Source of the DNA: an uncultured Caulobacteraceae bacterium
GTDB taxonomy: Bacteria > Pseudomonadota > Alphaproteobacteria > Caulobacterales > Aquidulcibacteraceae
Length of the DNA: 35,470 nucleotides
Assembly: GCA_902826145.1 (NCBI GenBank)
Contig: CADEDT010000015.1
Coordinates: forward strand, 1-35,470
Direction of reading: 5' to 3'
Shown here: in pieces, positions 9,168 to 16,222 of the stretch
How the letters are laid out: each line of letters opens with the position of its first letter
Position numbering within the stretch: position 1 is the first letter of the stretch
Program-made: the position numbers and the translations under genes
The notes under the pieces: generated by a model
What the model saw: only the letters and a program-made list of their open reading frames with translations
The model's database searches: none
Told to the model about the DNA's origin: nothing

Positions 9168-10675
9168 GCCGAAGCTCCCGCCTCGATGAGCAAAGGCTTA
9201 GACCGCGCAAAAATGACGACGGGCACGATCGCGCGCCGCGGGCGCCCGTCGCTGTCCGTCCACGCGATCGTCTCGGTCGAGTCCATAGCGAATGCGGCGG
9301 CGTCGTCCTCGGCCGCGATGCTGAAATATGCGACCAATTCCGCAAGACCGTGCTCTAGCGGATGGGCCTGTACGACTTCTGCCAGCGTCGTTTGAGAGCG
9401 CTGCTGCAACACGCGGTGTATGCGTTCGGTAAGCAGCTGCTTGTCCACATGGAGCATGTCAAACAGCGCGTCGGCAGGAATGTCGTCTGTGCTTGAAAGC
9501 ACGATTGCGTCGTCAAGTTCAGATTTCTCTGGGGGCCGGAACAGCGGCCGATCCATCGTAAAGCGCAGCTCTGGCGCAAGTCCGTCTATTGTCAGGCCCA
9601 GTGTTGTCGGCAAGCGATCGCGAACACCAAGGGCGTTGGCCTCGATGTCATGCAAGAGCTGCATGATACGTCTGTTCTCAAGCCATGCCTTGTCGTCGAG
9701 ATAGCGTCGAAGTTCTGCGGAGAGTTTGGCGACGGTTCGTTGTGTTGATTCACCTGCGGCGAGCCAGTCATAGTGTATGCGGAGAATGCGCCGATCCGGC
9801 TTGAGTTGTTGCACGGCTTCCAGCGCGAAGACCTGTTCGAGCAGGCGCGAAAGCTCTTCCTGTCGCGCTGGTGATAACAGGAAATCCCAGAAGGCGCGAA
9901 AGCTCTTGCCTTGATCGGACTCAGCGATGGCGTCGCGCTCGCCAAAAATCTCCGCCAGGAGGTCGCCTTTGCCGCCTTCCCAAGTGGCGATGCGCTCGCG
10001 AGCGGCTCGATCAAGATCGCGGAAGTTCTGCTCCACCGCACGAAAGTCCGACAGGAGCGTGCGCGCCGTGTTGGCGATGTGAAGGAAACGCTCGCGCACG
10101 CCGGTCTCGTCGATGAAGTGGAGAACGCCTTCTCTAATTCGGGCGATCTCACCGTCGATTTGTTTGCGCCGACGTTCAAGATCGGCGATGCGCACGTGCG
10201 GGTCGGTCTCGGTGCCTTCAACAAGCTGCTGCAACAATTCGAACACCGTCAGCAGACGAGACTCGGTTCCAATAAATGCGCGGCGCCGTAAACTGAAGGC
10301 CCATTCGATCGCTTGTTCGGTCGCGGTCGCGATGTCGAAGTGCGGTTCATCGCTGTCGGCAGGATAGTATTTGCGCAACCAGCCGCGCTTGTCGGACGCC
10401 CAGTCCTCAAGGTATTCGCCGGCGGCCCTCGGAAACGCATCGTCTCCAACATCCAAGCGAACTTGATAAAGGTACTCGTCAAGCTGGATCGTCAGGTCGG
10501 ATTCCGACACGGTGCGGACATTGTTCTTCAAGTAGGCGCGATGAAGAAAGCTGATGATGAGTGCGGAATGATCGGCATTCATCAGCCGCCATGCCGGATG
10601 TCCGTCGCGCAGCGCCGTGAGCGCCCGGTAGTCAGCGCTCGCGCTGCTTTGCGTTTGAGATTGGCCGGTATCCAT
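9164..10675 (-). CDS. jetA: Wadjet kleisin JetA (DUF3375, MukF-like)
   Basis: This 503-residue protein matches DUF3375, the kleisin of type I Wadjet, and is the first gene of the jetABCD operon. The N-terminal part (DYRALTALRDGHPAWRLMNADH) is the usual family opening. The middle is helical and charged and carries QLLQQLVEGTETDP near residues 145-165. The C-terminal part is winged-helix-like, as in kleisins that bind the SMC head. JetA bridges the two JetC heads and recruits JetB. No strong ribosome site precedes the ATG at 10675. The 202-base gap upstream contains an AT-rich inverted repeat and two hairpins, listed separately. Confidence 0.93.
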   Translation of the reverse strand: MDTGQSQTQSSASADYRALTALRDGHPAWRLMNADHSALIISFLHRAYLKNNVRTVSESDLTIQLDEYLYQVRLDVGDDAFPRAAGEYLEDWASDKRGWLRKYYPADSDEPHFDIATATEQAIEWAFSLRRRAFIGTESRLLTVFELLQQLVEGTETDPHVRIADLERRRKQIDGEIARIREGVLHFIDETGVRERFLHIANTARTLLSDFRAVEQNFRDLDRAARERIATWEGGKGDLLAEIFGERDAIAESDQGKSFRAFWDFLLSPARQEELSRLLEQVFALEAVQQLKPDRRILRIHYDWLAAGESTQRTVAKLSAELRRYLDDKAWLENRRIMQLLHDIEANALGVRDRLPTTLGLTIDGLAPELRFTMDRPLFRPPEKSELDDAIVLSSTDDIPADALFDMLHVDKQLLTERIHRVLQQRSQTTLAEVVQAHPLEHGLAELVAYFSIAAEDDAAAFAMDSTETIAWTDSDGRPRRAIVPVVIFARSKPLLIEAGASA

Positions 10676-10718
10676 TCATGAACGAAGTAAGTGTGCGTGG
10701 CAGACGAATCATCTTGGC

Positions 10719-10733
10719 TGCAAAATTATTGCA
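10719..10733 (-). promoter_or_regulatory. AT-rich inverted repeat in the Wadjet promoter region
   Basis: TGCAA-AATTA-TTGCA is a perfect 5-base-arm inverted repeat lying 44-58 bases ahead of the jetA start. On the minus strand it contains AATAAT, a plausible -10 element, but no convincing -35 is visible. It may be a repressor or regulator site for the Wadjet operon. This is an inference from position and symmetry. Confidence 0.35.
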
Positions 10734-10739
10734 TGATCG

Positions 10740-10783
10740 CAGGCGCTTAGGCGCCTGATCTTAAGAAGCGCCGCGTCAGCGGC
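10740..10783 (-). terminator. Two tandem hairpins between the GmrSD-like gene and jetA
   Basis: CAGGCGC-TTAG-GCGCCTG (10740-10757) and GCCGC-GTCA-GCGGC (10770-10783) are perfect stem-loops. Read on the minus strand they follow the DUF262/DUF1524 gene and precede the AT-rich tract at 10733-10719. They could end the upstream transcript or shield jetA. Neither has a clean U-run directly after it, so intrinsic termination is uncertain. Confidence 0.4.
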
Positions 10784-10877
10784 CAAAGCGCACAAAAAAT
10801 CTCGATGTTTCCGTGGCTTCTCCCCTCCAATAAGCGCGGAGCAGGCTTCTCAGCGACGCGAACGCGCCGCGATGAGC

Positions 10878-12737
10878 TCAGGTCTGCACCGGCGGCCAGA
10901 TGCGAACGGCGAGCGCGGCCAATTCGTCTGCCCGGGCCAGAATGGCGGCGTCATCCCAGGTCGCAGTCTTGAGGATGGCCGCATTCATGTTGAGGAGAGA
11001 GTCTTGCAGCCGCTCTCGCTTGGTTTCGAATGCATAATTGCTGGCGACGGTGTTCGCGGGCGGCGTCAGCAGCGTTAGATTGCCGATCGTCTGCACAAGC
11101 GCATCCCGTGCGATGATCGCAGCTCGCATGTCTTCGTCGACGCCGGTCACGCGGTCACGTGGCGCGCTGCGCCCATCCGCGAGCGGCCAAAACTCCGGCC
11201 ATTCCTGCGGGCACAGGTGTTCGATCGTGAGGCCGTCTTGCAGCGAGCCGTTGATGTTGAAGCTGTTACGACTAGCGAATTCGAGTTCTTCGAGAATGAG
11301 TTTCAGCCGCGGCTGCGGAATGTATTTGTATTGCGGCAATGTCCGCATGGCCTGTTTGAGGTCGGCATCGGTCGGAAGGCGGCCGGTGTCGATGTCTTTT
11401 TTGCCTGCAAAGAAGGCGGCAAAGCTCTGCTCTGAGACGCCGTGCTGTTTGAGGTGGCCCGCGAGCTCAACAAATATGTTGTTGTAATTTTTTGGCGTCA
11501 GGTGGCAAAGCGCGCGCCGCACGACGTAGCTGGCGATGCCATCATAGAGAGCTTGTTTGGCTTCCTCGTTGGCCGCAGACGCGTCGATGACAAGAACGGC
11601 CGGATAAGCAGTTGAGACCTCGAAGACTTGCAGACGACGGGCCAAGCGAGCGAGGGCATCATCGCCCTGCGCGTTGACGAGGCGCATATAGACATCGATG
11701 TAGCGGGTGAGAACTTTGAGTTCGTCGGTGGCGTTGGCGAACGCGCGCGCCTCAACAAAACTCTTATATTCGGAATAGAGTTCGCCCAGCGAGATGAGTT
11801 TGCCTTGTTCGGCAGCGAGCGTGTGGGCGAGATAGAAGTCGATCCGAGGCTTGGTGATACGGCCTTGCGTCTGCACCTCTTTCCAGAAGGGCGTTTCAAA
11901 CGCTGACCAATGAGTTTCCATGAGCGCTTCTTCGTCTTCGTCGGCGCGCGCGGCGCGGTGAAAGACGTCATTTCTGACCAGATCCATAGCGGCGAGGGGC
12001 TTGCCGCCGCTGTTGAGCGTCTGGAAGATGACTTGCGCGTCGTCGTCTTTGGCGAGCGTGATGACAATAAGCCGGAAGTCCTCGAACAATACGGTAGATA
12101 GCGCTCGTAAGCGTTTCTCGACATCGGGCGAGCTTTTGTCTTTGCCATCGTTGGTGATAAAGCTCTCGGCTTTCTCCCAGAAGAATTGGTACGCCAAGAG
12201 GGGCAGCGGAGCGCTCGCGCGCGCCCGGCCGTTCTTATGGAAGTGATCCGGATGCTTCTTAATCAGTTCGAGCCAGCTGAGATCGACAATATCCTTGAAG
12301 ATGGCCCGGTCGTAAGTCGTGGGCTGGAGCTTGTAGCGTTCAACCCTGGGCTCCTCCATGGGCACGCCGTCGCCATGAACGATGAGATCGCTAAGATGAG
12401 TGGCGATCGCGTCGAATTTGTAGGCGCGGGCGAGACTGCGAAGTGCGGCGAAGCAGAGGTGAAAAGTGGTTAGCCGCTGCTGACCGTCGACAACGTCAAA
12501 ATTCTGTATGCGTCCAAACACCGGATCGCTTTCCGGAATGAGCAGGAGAGCGCCCATATAGTGCGAGAATTGCACTTTGCCGGTGGCGAGCCGTTCCTCA
12601 GTCTTGTCTTCGATTTGATCAAACAGGGCCTCGAGCTGATCTTTGGCCGTCCACGCGTAGGTTCGCTGATAGATCGGCACGACGAACCGCTGCCGTTCGC
12701 TGACGATCTTACCTAATGATAGCGGTTTGGATTCCAT
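10878..12737 (-). CDS. GmrSD-like DUF262/DUF1524 protein (probable type IV restriction)
   Basis: This 619-residue single-chain protein has both halves of the GmrSD class. The N-terminal DUF262 domain carries IYQRTYAW (22-29) and DVVDGQQRLTT (81-91), a ParB/Srx-like fold that uses nucleotides. The C-terminal DUF1524 domain is an HNH-like nuclease with H507 in EHLCPQ, IGNLTLL (551-557), and a late ASN. Such proteins cut glucosylated or otherwise modified phage DNA or DNA carrying phosphorothioates, depending on the subfamily. The start ATG at 12737 has AGGTGGGGG directly upstream. It is on the same strand as Wadjet, 202 bases ahead, so it has its own promoter or shares read-through. The Cys in EHLCPQ replaces the more usual Ile/Leu, which should not affect catalysis. 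Confidence 0.88.
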   Translation of the reverse strand: MESKPLSLGKIVSERQRFVVPIYQRTYAWTAKDQLEALFDQIEDKTEERLATGKVQFSHYMGALLLIPESDPVFGRIQNFDVVDGQQRLTTFHLCFAALRSLARAYKFDAIATHLSDLIVHGDGVPMEEPRVERYKLQPTTYDRAIFKDIVDLSWLELIKKHPDHFHKNGRARASAPLPLLAYQFFWEKAESFITNDGKDKSSPDVEKRLRALSTVLFEDFRLIVITLAKDDDAQVIFQTLNSGGKPLAAMDLVRNDVFHRAARADEDEEALMETHWSAFETPFWKEVQTQGRITKPRIDFYLAHTLAAEQGKLISLGELYSEYKSFVEARAFANATDELKVLTRYIDVYMRLVNAQGDDALARLARRLQVFEVSTAYPAVLVIDASAANEEAKQALYDGIASYVVRRALCHLTPKNYNNIFVELAGHLKQHGVSEQSFAAFFAGKKDIDTGRLPTDADLKQAMRTLPQYKYIPQPRLKLILEELEFASRNSFNINGSLQDGLTIEHLCPQEWPEFWPLADGRSAPRDRVTGVDEDMRAAIIARDALVQTIGNLTLLTPPANTVASNYAFETKRERLQDSLLNMNAAILKTATWDDAAILARADELAALAVRIWPPVQT

Positions 12738-12816
12738 CCCCCACCTTTGCCCGGTCCCGGTATAGCCGCGTCGTCATACATCATGCTTGTGCGATGGTTG
12801 CGAGCGATTGTCGGAA

Positions 12817-12874
12817 GAAGGTCAGCGGCTTTTTGTTGGGCCCGGGCTGACCTTCGCCTGCGAACAGGCGGAGG
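12817..12874. repeat. Two overlapping, mutually exclusive stem-loops
   Basis: Stem A pairs GAAGGTCAGC (12817-12826) with GCTGACCTTC (12846-12855), a perfect 10-base pairing. Stem B pairs CCTTCGCCTG (12851-12860) with CAGGCGGAGG (12865-12874), 10 pairs with one G-T wobble around a CGAA loop. They share 12851-12855, so only one can form at a time. This may be a regulatory or non-coding RNA element, or a recombination site. Confidence 0.45.
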
Positions 12875-12938
12875 GCTCCAGAGAGTGCGCGGGGGACCGA
12901 GCCATGATCATCGTCGTGGGCGGCGATGAAGCTTGCGT

Positions 12939-13145
12939 TCAAGCCTGACGGCCGGCGCGGCGGCGCGTTTCCGTCATGTGCCGCACGGCTAGAATGCGTC
13001 TCACGCTCTTGCCAACGGCGATGAAACGCCGCTGAGAAACATCGAATGTATCGAGCATCTCACCAACCGCGCTTGCTCCACCAGATGGAGGGACTGATGG
13101 CGTTACCCCGGACGATGGCGAGGGTATGCGTGAAGCGGCGTGCAA
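12939..13145 (-). CDS. Small hypothetical frame, doubtful
   Basis: A 68-codon frame opening with TTG, with an internal ATG giving a 40-residue peptide that starts MLDTFDVSQRRF. It is rich in Arg and Ser. No family is recognised and no good ribosome site is seen. It could be a degraded fragment of a mobile-element gene or chance coding potential in GC-rich DNA. It is listed only because it is the longest frame in this gap. Confidence 0.15.
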   Translation of the reverse strand: MHAASRIPSPSSGVTPSVPPSGGASAVGEMLDTFDVSQRRFIAVGKSVRRILAVRHMTETRRRAGRQA

Positions 13146-13196
13146 CGCGATGGTGGGCGGACTTTGTGTCAGATGTCGCTGAATATTAACAGAAAA

Positions 13197-13272
13197 TGGT
13201 AGGCCCGACAGGACTCGAACCTGTAACCAGACCGTTATGAGCGGCCGGCTCTAACCATTGAGCTACGGGCCC
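13197..13272 (-). tRNA. tRNA with CAU anticodon, probably tRNA-Ile2
   Basis: A complete 76-base cloverleaf on the minus strand with encoded CCA (13199-13197). The acceptor is GGGCCCG paired to CGGGCCT, with a G-U wobble at 1:72. The D arm is GCTC/GAGC. The anticodon arm is GGCCG-CTCATAA-CGGTC and the T arm is ACAGG-TTCGAGT-CCTGT. The anticodon is CAU. The short D loop (AATGGTTA) resembles the lysidine-modified isoleucine tRNA reading AUA rather than elongator tRNA-Met. The three consecutive G-C pairs of initiator tRNA are absent. tRNA 3' ends are common integration sites. Confidence 0.9.
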
Positions 13273-13285
13273 CAATAGTGCGCGG

Positions 13286-13314
13286 CATGTGCGCGGGCGA
13301 CGCGGCGGCGTCAA
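13286..13314 (-). promoter_or_regulatory. Candidate tRNA promoter
   Basis: On the minus strand, TTGACG (13314-13309) is a near-consensus -35. A weak -10 position (CACATG, 13291-13286) follows after 17 bases, about 14 bases before the tRNA 5' end. The -35 is convincing, the -10 is not. Confidence 0.4.
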
Positions 13315-13354
13315 GCCCAGCCCAAACGGGACCGGTAGACTCCCACGAGCCTCA

Positions 13355-13410
13355 TTAACATGGAAATTGCTCTTTAACATCATCAATGTTATCGTGCAAA
13401 ACTGATGTTA
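13355..13410 (+). promoter_or_regulatory. Repeat operators at the AbiE promoter
   Basis: The half-site TAACAT/ATGTTA occurs four times: TTAACAT at 13355-13361, the pair TAACAT-N5-ATGTTA at 13375-13391, and ATGTTA at 13405-13410 on the start codon. Characterised AbiEi antitoxins repress their own promoter through inverted repeats, so this is a fitting operator set. No clear ribosome site precedes the ATG, so the message may be leaderless or nearly so. Confidence 0.6.
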
Positions 13411-14418
13411 GATAGCGACGCCCCCGCTTGGCTGAAGGCCTTGGCTCACAAAGCCGAGACCTATGTGCGTGACCTTTTGGGCGTTGGGCTCAAACTGAAG
13501 GGCCGCGCGCACGTGCCTGGCTTTCCGCGCTTTTTGACCGACCAGTACGCGTTTGTCGAAGGCAGGGTCTTGGATACCCCGCTCCTCTTCATGGCCCAAC
13601 CGCCGGGGAAGGGACGGACGCCAGCCAATGTGGCGCGGCTTTGGCGCGAAGCGGACCGGCGCGCCGACAAGCCTGTGGTCTATCTCGCCGAAACCATCAC
13701 CGCCTTTAATCGCAAGCGGCTGATCGATCAGCGCACGCCGTTTCTGGTGCCGGGAAACCAACTCTTCTTGCCGGGGCTCGCCGTCGATCTGCGTGAGACG
13801 TTCCGCGCGGCGCGCGAGATCCAACCATCGGAGCATCTGACGCCGGCGGCGCAAAAAGTCGTGCTGGCGGCGCTGCTCGGCCAGCCTGTTGAAAGGGTCT
13901 CCGCCTCCATATTGGCGCGCCGCTTCAAGTATACGCCGATGACCATGAGCCGAGCGTTCGACGATCTTGAGCACGCCGGTTTGGCTGAGGTGCGTGAGGC
14001 TGGAAAGGAACGACGCTTGGCGCTCGTCGCGCATGGTCAACGTTTGTGGCGCATGGCTTTGCCAAAATTGCGCAGCCCGGTTCGCAAGAGCCGCCGCTTG
14101 CGGCGCCTGTCCACGAAATTGGCAGGCGTCACCGCGGGCGAGAGCGCGCTTGCAGGATATACAAGCCTCGCCGAGCCCCGCACGCCGACCGTGGCGCTGG
14201 CGGCGAGCGCTTGGCCGCGGCTACAAGCGCGCTTTGGCGCGCCCACGGATGAATGGGATGAAGCGGCGGTGATTGTCGAGACTTGGTCCTACGACCCCGA
14301 GACCTTGGCGCAGGGTCAGCTTGCTGATCGATTGTCGCTCTATCTGAGCTTACGCGGACACGAGGATGAGCGCGTCGCGGGCGCGCTGGCGACGCTGCTT
14401 GAGGAGATGCGCTGGTGA
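13405..14418 (+). CDS. AbiEi-like winged-helix antitoxin
   Basis: This 337-residue protein stands directly upstream of an AbiEii-type nucleotidyltransferase and overlaps it by four bases, the layout of type IV AbiE toxin-antitoxin operons. A MarR-like winged helix is visible around residues 145-215 (TPAAQKVVLAALL, SASILARRFKYTPMTMSRAFDDLEHAGL, KERRLALV). The N-terminal part is basic and the C-terminal part probably counters the toxin. AbiEi proteins act as autorepressor and antitoxin without binding the toxin tightly. The inverted repeats at its promoter support autoregulation. The protein is longer than canonical AbiEi, so the family assignment rests largely on context. Confidence 0.75.
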   Translation: MLDSDAPAWLKALAHKAETYVRDLLGVGLKLKGRAHVPGFPRFLTDQYAFVEGRVLDTPLLFMAQPPGKGRTPANVARLWREADRRADKPVVYLAETITAFNRKRLIDQRTPFLVPGNQLFLPGLAVDLRETFRAAREIQPSEHLTPAAQKVVLAALLGQPVERVSASILARRFKYTPMTMSRAFDDLEHAGLAEVREAGKERRLALVAHGQRLWRMALPKLRSPVRKSRRLRRLSTKLAGVTAGESALAGYTSLAEPRTPTVALAASAWPRLQARFGAPTDEWDEAAVIVETWSYDPETLAQGQLADRLSLYLSLRGHEDERVAGALATLLEEMRW

Positions 14419-15188
14419 AAGGGCTGGATCGGTTCAAAGAGCACTTCGCCGGGGCGGAGCATCAATACGTTCTGATCGGCGGCGCTGCGTGCGACATCGT
14501 CCTCGGCGAGGCGGGGTTGGATGCGCGCGCCACCAAAGATCTCGACGTCGTTCTGTGCATCGAAGCCGTCGACAACGCCTTCTTCGAACGGCTGTGGAAT
14601 TTCATTGAGGCAGGGGGCTACACGGCGCGCGAGCGCTCCAGCGGCGTCAAAGAATTCTATCGGTTTCACAAGCCTGCCAATGCTGATTATCCGTTCATGC
14701 TCGAACTGTTCTCCAGAAAGCCGGACGGCGTCGATTTTCCCGCAGGCGCGGTGCTGACGCCCATCCCGGCGGCCGATGAGATCATGTCGCTGTCCGCGAT
14801 CCTGCTTGACGACGCTTATTATGCGCTGCTGCAGGCGCAGAAGCGCATGGTCGATGGCGTGAGCGTGCTTGACGAAAAAGCCCTCATTCCATTCAAGGCC
14901 CGCGCCCATCTCGAATTGAGACAGCGTAAAGAGGCTGGCGACGCCGTCAGCGGCGACGATGTCCGGAAGCATCGCTCCGACGTCTTCCGATTGGCGCAAT
15001 TGTTGCCGGCCGACGCCGCGATCACGCTGGCGCCGTCAGTGTCAAGCGATCTCGATCAGTTCTTGACGCTTGTTGGCGGCGATGCGGACGTAAAGACATT
15101 CGCGGACGTGCCGATCGAAGAGGCGATCGCGCGATTGCGACAAGCCTATGGACTTGGCTTGAGCGCACAGGCCGATACATCCCCCTAG
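14415..15188 (+). CDS. AbiEii/AbiGii-like nucleotidyltransferase toxin
   Basis: This 257-residue protein has the DNA polymerase beta-type nucleotidyltransferase signature: IGGAAC (residues 21-26) and the DxD pair D42/D44 in ATKDLDVVL. Further acidic positions occur near FMLELFS. Toxins of this class (AbiEii, MenT) add nucleotides to tRNA 3' ends or bind GTP and so stall translation during phage infection. The ATG overlaps the antitoxin stop by four bases. The substrate is not deducible. The gene converges with the membrane-protein gene, and their stop codons overlap at 15185-15188. Confidence 0.82.
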   Translation: MKGLDRFKEHFAGAEHQYVLIGGAACDIVLGEAGLDARATKDLDVVLCIEAVDNAFFERLWNFIEAGGYTARERSSGVKEFYRFHKPANADYPFMLELFSRKPDGVDFPAGAVLTPIPAADEIMSLSAILLDDAYYALLQAQKRMVDGVSVLDEKALIPFKARAHLELRQRKEAGDAVSGDDVRKHRSDVFRLAQLLPADAAITLAPSVSSDLDQFLTLVGGDADVKTFADVPIEEAIARLRQAYGLGLSAQADTSP

Positions 15189-15463
15189 GCGGCGAGCGCT
15201 GGCCGCGGTTCAACGATCATCCGCCATAGCCCGATGAGAGAGCGGAGCGTGACCACGATGACGATGCGTGCAACGGCAAAGGCCAGAAGCGCTGCGATCA
15301 AAGCCACCGCCGTATCGGCGCCCAGACGATCAGCGGTGACAAACGTCGCGAATGCCGCCGCCGCTGGCGCCCCCCAATTGAGCAGAAGCACGGCGATCGC
15401 CAGCGCCGCGCAGAGCCATAGCGCCAGCACCAAAACAACGAAGATCGCAATAACCGTAACCAC
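15185..15463 (-). CDS. Small hydrophobic membrane protein
   Basis: A 92-residue frame with about three membrane segments (VTVIAIFVVLVLALWLCAA, a middle Ala-rich stretch, and ALLAFAVARIVIVVTL). The GTG at 15463 was chosen because GGAG lies eight bases upstream; an in-frame TTG at 15535 would add an Arg-rich leader. No family is recognised. It lies between the AbiE operon and the relaxase remnant and may be a cargo gene. It could also be a holin-like or immunity-type protein, but nothing in the sequence decides this. Confidence 0.5.
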   Translation of the reverse strand: MVTVIAIFVVLVLALWLCAALAIAVLLLNWGAPAAAAFATFVTADRLGADTAVALIAALLAFAVARIVIVVTLRSLIGLWRMIVEPRPALAA

Positions 15464-15582
15464 GAGAGAGGCTCCATCGCGTGCGCGCAACCTGATGGGA
15501 ATCGTCTCTCGTCGGATTCTGCGTGTCCAGTGCAAATGCGCCCCGCACGCCTACTCTGAATCACTTGTCATCCAGACGTGCG

Positions 15583-16222
15583 TCAGAGGCCGAGTCCGAA
15601 GGGAAGCCGCAATCCTTTAGGCGCTTGCCGCGCGGGGTTGGTGAGCGTGCGTTGGCTTTCGAGTTGACGGGCGCGCATGAGCGCCTTGCGGACGTCGAGA
15701 TGGAGCTCCATCGCCTTCAGCGCGTCGCGCCACCCGGTCTGAAACGAGAGCACGTTGCGGCTGATCTCTTGCGCCAGGCCCAAGCGCTTCAACTCGTGGG
15801 CGCGCGCTTTCAGCGCGTCGGCGAGATCTGGCGAGCCGTTCGGCGCTTTGAGTTCGGCGATGCGGACGCGGCCATTTTTGTCGAGCTGGCCGGCGATCAG
15901 GAGGTCGAGCCGCGTCGGCCGGTGCGCCAGCGCCTCGCGTCTTAGCGCTTCACGGGCATCCTCGCGCGTGCGCAGGCCAAGACGCGCCGTGGCCGCGTCG
16001 CGCGCCGCATTGCGAAATCCATGCTGAACATACTCCCGGGGCAGGATGAGATCGCGACCGTCCGCGCGGCGCCCGCGCAGGACAATGTGCGTGTGGGGAT
16101 TGTCGGTGTCCCAATGGTCGACCGCGAACCACTCGAGCCGCGTCCCCAAGGCCGCCTCGGCGCGGCCCATCACATCGCGCACATAGGCGCGCATGTCGCG
16201 GATGCGCAGGGCCGGCCGAAAC
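15583..16222 (-). pseudogene. Relaxase fragment (VirD2/RlxS type, DUF3363 family)
   Basis: On the minus strand the frame encodes the central part of an RlxS-like conjugative relaxase: LGTRLEWFAVDHWDTDNP then HTHIVLRG, the metal-binding histidine motif, followed by DLILPREYVQHGFR and a TRLDLLI segment. Intact family members are about 600 residues. Here the N-terminal catalytic-tyrosine region is missing, because similarity stops near 16222 where the opposite-strand TraG fragment begins. The C-terminal DUF3363 half is missing too, since the frame ends about 35 residues after the ELHLDVRKAL region. The frame runs on to 16494, but that part is antisense to TraG. The protein cannot nick oriT. A short natural variant is unlikely given the lost tyrosine. 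Confidence 0.8.

Larger units (their letters stand above)
12738..13196. other. Gene-poor stretch between the defence stack and the tRNA
   Basis: About 460 bases without a convincing gene. It holds the start region of the DUF262/DUF1524 gene, the overlapping hairpins at 12817-12874, and a weak minus-strand frame at 12939-13145. No integrase remnant was recognised by eye. It lies just downstream of the tRNA 3' end, where integration scars are expected. Confidence 0.6.

Noticed and set aside
5185..10675. Housekeeping MukBEF condensin
   Set aside because: The order jetA-B-C-D, the DUF3375/DUF4194 subunits and the DUF3322-DUF2220 nuclease gene are specific to Wadjet; MukBEF has no JetD partner.
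12747..12929. Sixty-codon plus-strand frame in the gap before the tRNA
   Set aside because: It is Arg/Gly-rich, runs through the hairpin pair and has no ribosome site or family match.
13197..13221. Second copy of the tRNA 3' end as an att site
   Set aside because: No repeat of this segment was noticed elsewhere in the window by eye; the expected partner may lie outside.
13197..13272. Initiator tRNA-Met
   Set aside because: The three consecutive G-C pairs of initiator anticodon stems are missing and the stem reads GGCCG/CGGTC.
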